A stretch of DNA of 64,000 nt from Actinomyces radicidentis (GTDB lineage Bacteria > Actinomycetota > Actinomycetes > Actinomycetales > Actinomycetaceae). Shown here piece by piece: positions 61,442-64,000 of the stretch. Location of the stretch: contig NZ_CP014228.1 in NCBI RefSeq assembly GCF_001553565.1, forward strand, positions 1 to 64,000, in the 5' to 3' direction. How positions within the stretch are numbered: the stretch's first letter is position 1; the number at the start of each line of letters is the position of its first letter. The notes beneath the pieces are model-generated. The model was given only the letters and a program-made list of their open reading frames with translations. It was not told where the DNA came from and searched no databases. Both the position numbers and the translations under genes were made by a program.

Positions 61442-62365
61442 ATGGAGACCTCATCCGTTCCCCTCCTCGCGCAGTCCGGACGCGCACCCTACCTCGACGA
61501 CGTTCCCACCCGCCCGGACCGCGAGCCCGGCTGGCAGCGAGTCGCTCATGGCGTCCACGCGCGAGCGGACGAGTGGACGGCTGCGAACGGACGGAGTCGC
61601 CACCGAGCACTCATTGCGGAGGCGGCAGCGCAGTACGGCGATGACCTCGTCCTCGTGGGTGCCTCCGCGGCGGTCCACCTGGGGCTGCCCGTTCTCGGCC
61701 CGATCCCGAGGCTCGTGCAGTGCCTGGGCACTCATGGTCAGCGACGACGGACCACGCTCGTCGAGAGGCGCCGCACGACTGCGACCCCGCCGATAGTCGA
61801 GGTGAACGGCGTGCTCACGACGGCGCCGTCGACGACGGGGCTCGACCTCGCTCGCTGGAGCACGCTCGTGGCCGGTGTCGCCGCGCTCGACAAGGTCCTC
61901 CACGAGAACACCGCGACCACTGACGACGTCACCGCGGCTCTCGCGGCGCTGCCAACCGGAGCGGTCGGCGCGCGGCGGGCGAGGGAGGCCGCGCACCTCG
62001 CGGACGCCCGCGCGGAGTCACCCGGAGAGTCCCTCTCGCGGGTGCGCATGTGGCAGGCGGGACTGCCGGAGCCGGACCTGCAGCGCACCGTCATCGTGGA
62101 GGGGCGGCGGTACCGCCTGGACTTCCTGTGGCACGGCGTCCGCGTCTGCGGGGAGTTCGACGGCCGCGTCAAGTACACGCGTGACGCCTTCGGGGTGGAT
62201 CCGCAGGACGCGGTGTGGAGCGAGCGCCTGCGCGAGCAGGCCCTGCGCCGGGGCGGGCTCGCCGTCGCCCGGTGGACCTGGGACGAGGCGTGGTACCGCG
62301 ACGGCGCTGCGATGCTGGCCGAGCTCGCCCGCCACGGCATCCGCCCGAACGGCCGCCGGTGGTAG
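61442..62365 (+). CDS. PD-(D/E)xK nuclease-like protein (DUF559/AbiEi-associated type)
   Basis: The 307-aa product starts at ATG 61442 and ends in TAG. The N-terminal part has V-L-V-G-A-S-A-A-V-H-L-G-L-P near residue 70, as in AbiEi-like and related actinobacterial proteins. The C-terminal part has S-P-G-E-S-L-S-R near 195, then Y-R-L-D-F-L-W, C-G-E-F-D-G-R-V-K-Y and a final R-W-T-W-D-E: the E...D...E-x-D...K order of a Vsr/DUF559-like nuclease fold. It stands alone, between two copies of a long palindrome. Similar proteins occur in many copies in actinobacteria; their role is not known. Confidence 0.75.
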   Translation: METSSVPLLAQSGRAPYLDDVPTRPDREPGWQRVAHGVHARADEWTAANGRSRHRALIAEAAAQYGDDLVLVGASAAVHLGLPVLGPIPRLVQCLGTHGQRRRTTLVERRRTTATPPIVEVNGVLTTAPSTTGLDLARWSTLVAGVAALDKVLHENTATTDDVTAALAALPTGAVGARRAREAAHLADARAESPGESLSRVRMWQAGLPEPDLQRTVIVEGRRYRLDFLWHGVRVCGEFDGRVKYTRDAFGVDPQDAVWSERLREQALRRGGLAVARWTWDEAWYRDGAAMLAELARHGIRPNGRRW

Positions 62366-62430
62366 CACGCCGCGCCGGCCCACCGCCACCAGCCGGCCCA
62401 CTGATGCCGCTGGGAACGTACGTCACCGCC

Positions 62431-62497
62431 AAAGACAGACATCCTCGGCAAACTGCGACGCCGTCGCCGCCACAGTTTGCCGAGGATGTCTGCCTTT
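62431..62497. repeat. Long palindrome, copy 2
   Basis: AAAGACAGACATCCTCGGCA, then AACTG, pairs with CAGTTTGCCGAGGATGTCTG and CCTTT around a loop of about 17 nt. The arms are the same as in the copy at 61206-61268. Confidence 0.85.
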
Positions 62498-62525
62498 GTG
62501 CTGGGGGGCCGGACCAGCGCGTCCG

Positions 62526-62589
62526 CTCCCTCGCCCACCGCCCCCTCGCCCACCGCCCCCTCGCCCACCGCCCCCTCGCTCACCGGGCC
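62526..62589 (+). repeat. Tandem 15-bp repeat, four copies
   Basis: CCCCCTCGCCCACCG is repeated four times with minor changes, just upstream of orn. Confidence 0.85.
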
Positions 62590-62631
62590 CTCGCCCGCCC
62601 CGGCGCTAGACTCCCCACCGTGAGTCGACAG

Positions 62632-63252
62632 ATGAGTACCTCAGATCCCCTGGTGTGGATCGACTGCGAGATGACCGGCCTGGACCTGAGCGCGGACGCG
62701 CTCATCGAGGTCGCCGTGGTCGTGACCGACTACGAGCTCAAGCCGCTGGGCGAGGGCATCGACGTCCTCATCAAGCCGCCGGCCGCCGCCCTGGACCAGA
62801 TGAACGACTTCGTGCGCAAGATGCACACCACCTCCGGCCTGCTCGACGAGCTCGAGGAGGGCCTCACGATGGAGGAGGCGCAGCGCCAGGTCCTGGACTA
62901 CGTGAAGTCGCTCGTCCCGGAGGCCCGCACGGCGCAGCTCGCCGGCAACTCGGTGGGCACGGACAAGACCTTCCTCGCGCGCGACATGCCGGAGCTCATC
63001 GAGTACCTACACTACCGGATCGTCGACGTCTCCTCGATCAAGGAGCTGGCGAAGCGCTGGTACCCGCGCACCTACTTCCAGTCGCCGGAGAAGCACGGCG
63101 GCCACCGCGCGCTGGCGGACATCCTCGAGTCGATCGACGAGCTGCGCTACTACCGCGGCGTCCTCTTCCCGCAGGGCGAGGGCCCGACGAGCGAGGACTG
63201 CAAGGCCGTGGCGGAGGACGTCGTCGCTCACCCGACCGCGGACCTCATCTGA
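62632..63252 (+). CDS. orn: Oligoribonuclease
   Basis: The 206-aa product degrades 2-5-nt RNAs, including pGpG from cyclic-di-GMP. DEDDh exonuclease residues: W-I-D-C-E-M-T-G-L-D near residue 8, the Asp of L-A-G-N-S-V-G-T-D-K-T-F near 108, and H-R-A-L-A-D-I near 158. Start chosen at ATG 62632, to match family N-termini (S-D-P-L-V-W-I-D-C-E); GTG 62620 is in frame and possible. Confidence 0.96.
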   Translation: MSTSDPLVWIDCEMTGLDLSADALIEVAVVVTDYELKPLGEGIDVLIKPPAAALDQMNDFVRKMHTTSGLLDELEEGLTMEEAQRQVLDYVKSLVPEARTAQLAGNSVGTDKTFLARDMPELIEYLHYRIVDVSSIKELAKRWYPRTYFQSPEKHGGHRALADILESIDELRYYRGVLFPQGEGPTSEDCKAVAEDVVAHPTADLI

Positions 63253-63282
63253 GCTGCGCCCGGGGTCCCGGGCACCATCCGA

Positions 63283-63320
63283 CGACGCCGGCCGCCGCCT
63301 TCTCGCGGTGGCCGGCGTTG
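63283..63320 (+). terminator. Terminator of orn
   Basis: GACGCCGGCC and GGCCGGCGTT form a stem 32 bp after the stop. The remaining 250 bp to the tRNA hold nothing I can name apart from the tRNA promoter region. Confidence 0.65.
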
Positions 63321-63574
63321 TCGCGTCCGACGGCGCTCAGCGGTTGCCGCCCACTCTCGACGGCGGCCGCCGGTTCTCACTCATTGGCGGCGACGCCCCA
63401 GGCCCCGCCCACGCCCCCGAGCCGTGGCCGCATCCTTCGCCCGCCGCCTCCCCTCCCCGTACCTCCCCTGGCACAGGGCCCGCACCCCACGTGACGCAGT
63501 GCACGGGCGCCGGTTTGGCCCAGCCGGGCGCGACCCGATAAAGTACCGACTCGTTGCGGCACGTCCGCAGCGAT

Positions 63575-63651
63575 GGTGGCTGTAGCTCAGTTGGCAGAGC
63601 GCTTGGTTGTGGTCCAGGAGGTCGCGGGTTCAAGCCCCGTTAGCCACCCCA
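63575..63651 (+). tRNA. tRNA-His (anticodon GTG)
   Basis: The acceptor GTGGCT pairs with AGCCAC, with the extra G at -1 (63575) opposite C73, the mark of tRNA-His. The anticodon loop is TTGTGGT. CCA is encoded (63649-63651). Confidence 0.95.
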
Positions 63652-63738
63652 TCCGATTCCGGCTCCGGCACTTCGCCGGGGCCGGTTCTCGTTTCGCGGC
63701 ACCGACGCCGTTCCATCCCCACAGCTCAGAGGTGATCC

Positions 63739-64000
63739 ATGGATCGTCGAGACTTCATGCTCGTGCTCGCCGCCGGCACGGTGGCGGCAACCGCCTCCTG
63801 CTCGTCCTCGTCCCGGGCGCCCGAGGCCTCGTCCGGAGGCTCCGGCGCCGCCTCGTCGACGCCGTCCGCCTCGGCGAGTCCGACGCCGACGCCGACGCCG
63901 AGCCCCACCCCGTCGCGCAGCGCCCTGTGGTTGCAGGACGGCCCTCCCCCGCTGCCCGGCCCGCAGGAGCTGTCGGGCGTGATCACGGGTCTGCCGGAGG
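63739..64000 (+). CDS. Tat-dependent lipoprotein, 5' part (runs off the window)
   Basis: ATG 63739 follows AGAGGTG. The product begins M-D-R-R-D-F-M-L-V-L, with the twin arginines at 3-4, and T-A-S-C with the lipidated Cys at 21, followed by a Ser/Pro/Thr-rich linker rich in T-P repeats and the beginning of a folded domain (A-L-W-L-Q-D-G-P-P-P-L-P-G-P). The frame is open to the end of the window. The domain cannot be identified from these 87 codons. Confidence 0.75.
   Translation, partial: MDRRDFMLVLAAGTVAATASCSSSSRAPEASSGGSGAASSTPSASASPTPTPTPSPTPSRSALWLQDGPPPLPGPQELSGVITGLPE

Overview
The window is very GC-rich actinobacterial chromosome. Gene content and order (rph-rdgB, a murI / metallo-beta-lactamase-fold hydrolase / clpS / pncB block that resembles the mycobacterial Rv1328-Rv1341 region, ssrA-smpB-ftsX-ftsE, orn next to tRNA-His) and the tmRNA tag A-D-N-S-R-T-D-F-A-L-A-A fit an Actinomyces-like member of the Actinomycetaceae. 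The genus is an inference.

Region 1 (1 to about 9,930) is a mobile-element landing zone. It opens with the 3' part of an IS110-family element (here IS110-2; a full copy lies at about 55.5-57.05 kb). An ISL3-family array follows. Two diverged ISL3 elements lie in tandem, and each is interrupted at exactly the same place, just after the codons for the catalytic-Glu motif T-E-A-I, by identical copies of a second IS110 element (IS110-1). The roughly 280-nt leader of IS110-1 looks like a bridge (guide) RNA gene. One loop carries guides that spell the ISL3 target (G-A-A-G-C-A-A-T and the complement of TCAACGG), and the other carries guides that match the element's own ends. A less GC-rich island of small orphan genes comes next, then an IS256-family element with a clean 8-bp target duplication that splits a helix-turn-helix gene.

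Region 2 (10-26 kb) is mostly conserved housekeeping: a MhuD-like haem monooxygenase, rph, rdgB, a small membrane-protein/regulator operon between two palindromic repeats, a DUF3054-like protein, an Rv1339-like phosphodiesterase candidate, murI, DUF2017, clpS, pncB, an SF2 helicase with DUF3039, nagB, an ABC exporter, a CDF transporter and HU.

Region 3 (26-39.4 kb) is a sialic-acid catabolic and uptake locus. nanE, nanK and nanA lie downstream of a SatABCD-like ABC transporter whose third component is a permease-ATPase fusion. A FadR-type GntR regulator is divergent from the binding-protein gene, and related operator-like motifs precede the binding-protein and first permease genes. A purine permease fused to a degenerate OHCU decarboxylase domain and a DUF4862 protein follow. 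nagB at 21-22 kb could complete the route to fructose-6-phosphate.

Region 4 (39.4-55.3 kb) holds a flavin-dependent oxidoreductase, an F420-oxidoreductase-like protein, an aminotransferase, a sodium/solute symporter broken by an in-frame amber codon, ssrA, a DUF2207-like membrane protein, smpB, an FtsEX cell-separation module with its M23 hydrolase, ssb, and twin dynamin-like GTPases.

Region 5 (55.3-64 kb) has the intact IS110-2 copy, an SGNH hydrolase, tRNA-Arg(TCT), an Rv1747-like FHA-ABC transporter gene with a start-proximal frameshift and an in-frame amber, a PD-(D/E)xK-like gene between two copies of a long palindrome, orn, tRNA-His(GTG), and the start of a Tat-lipoprotein gene that runs off the window.
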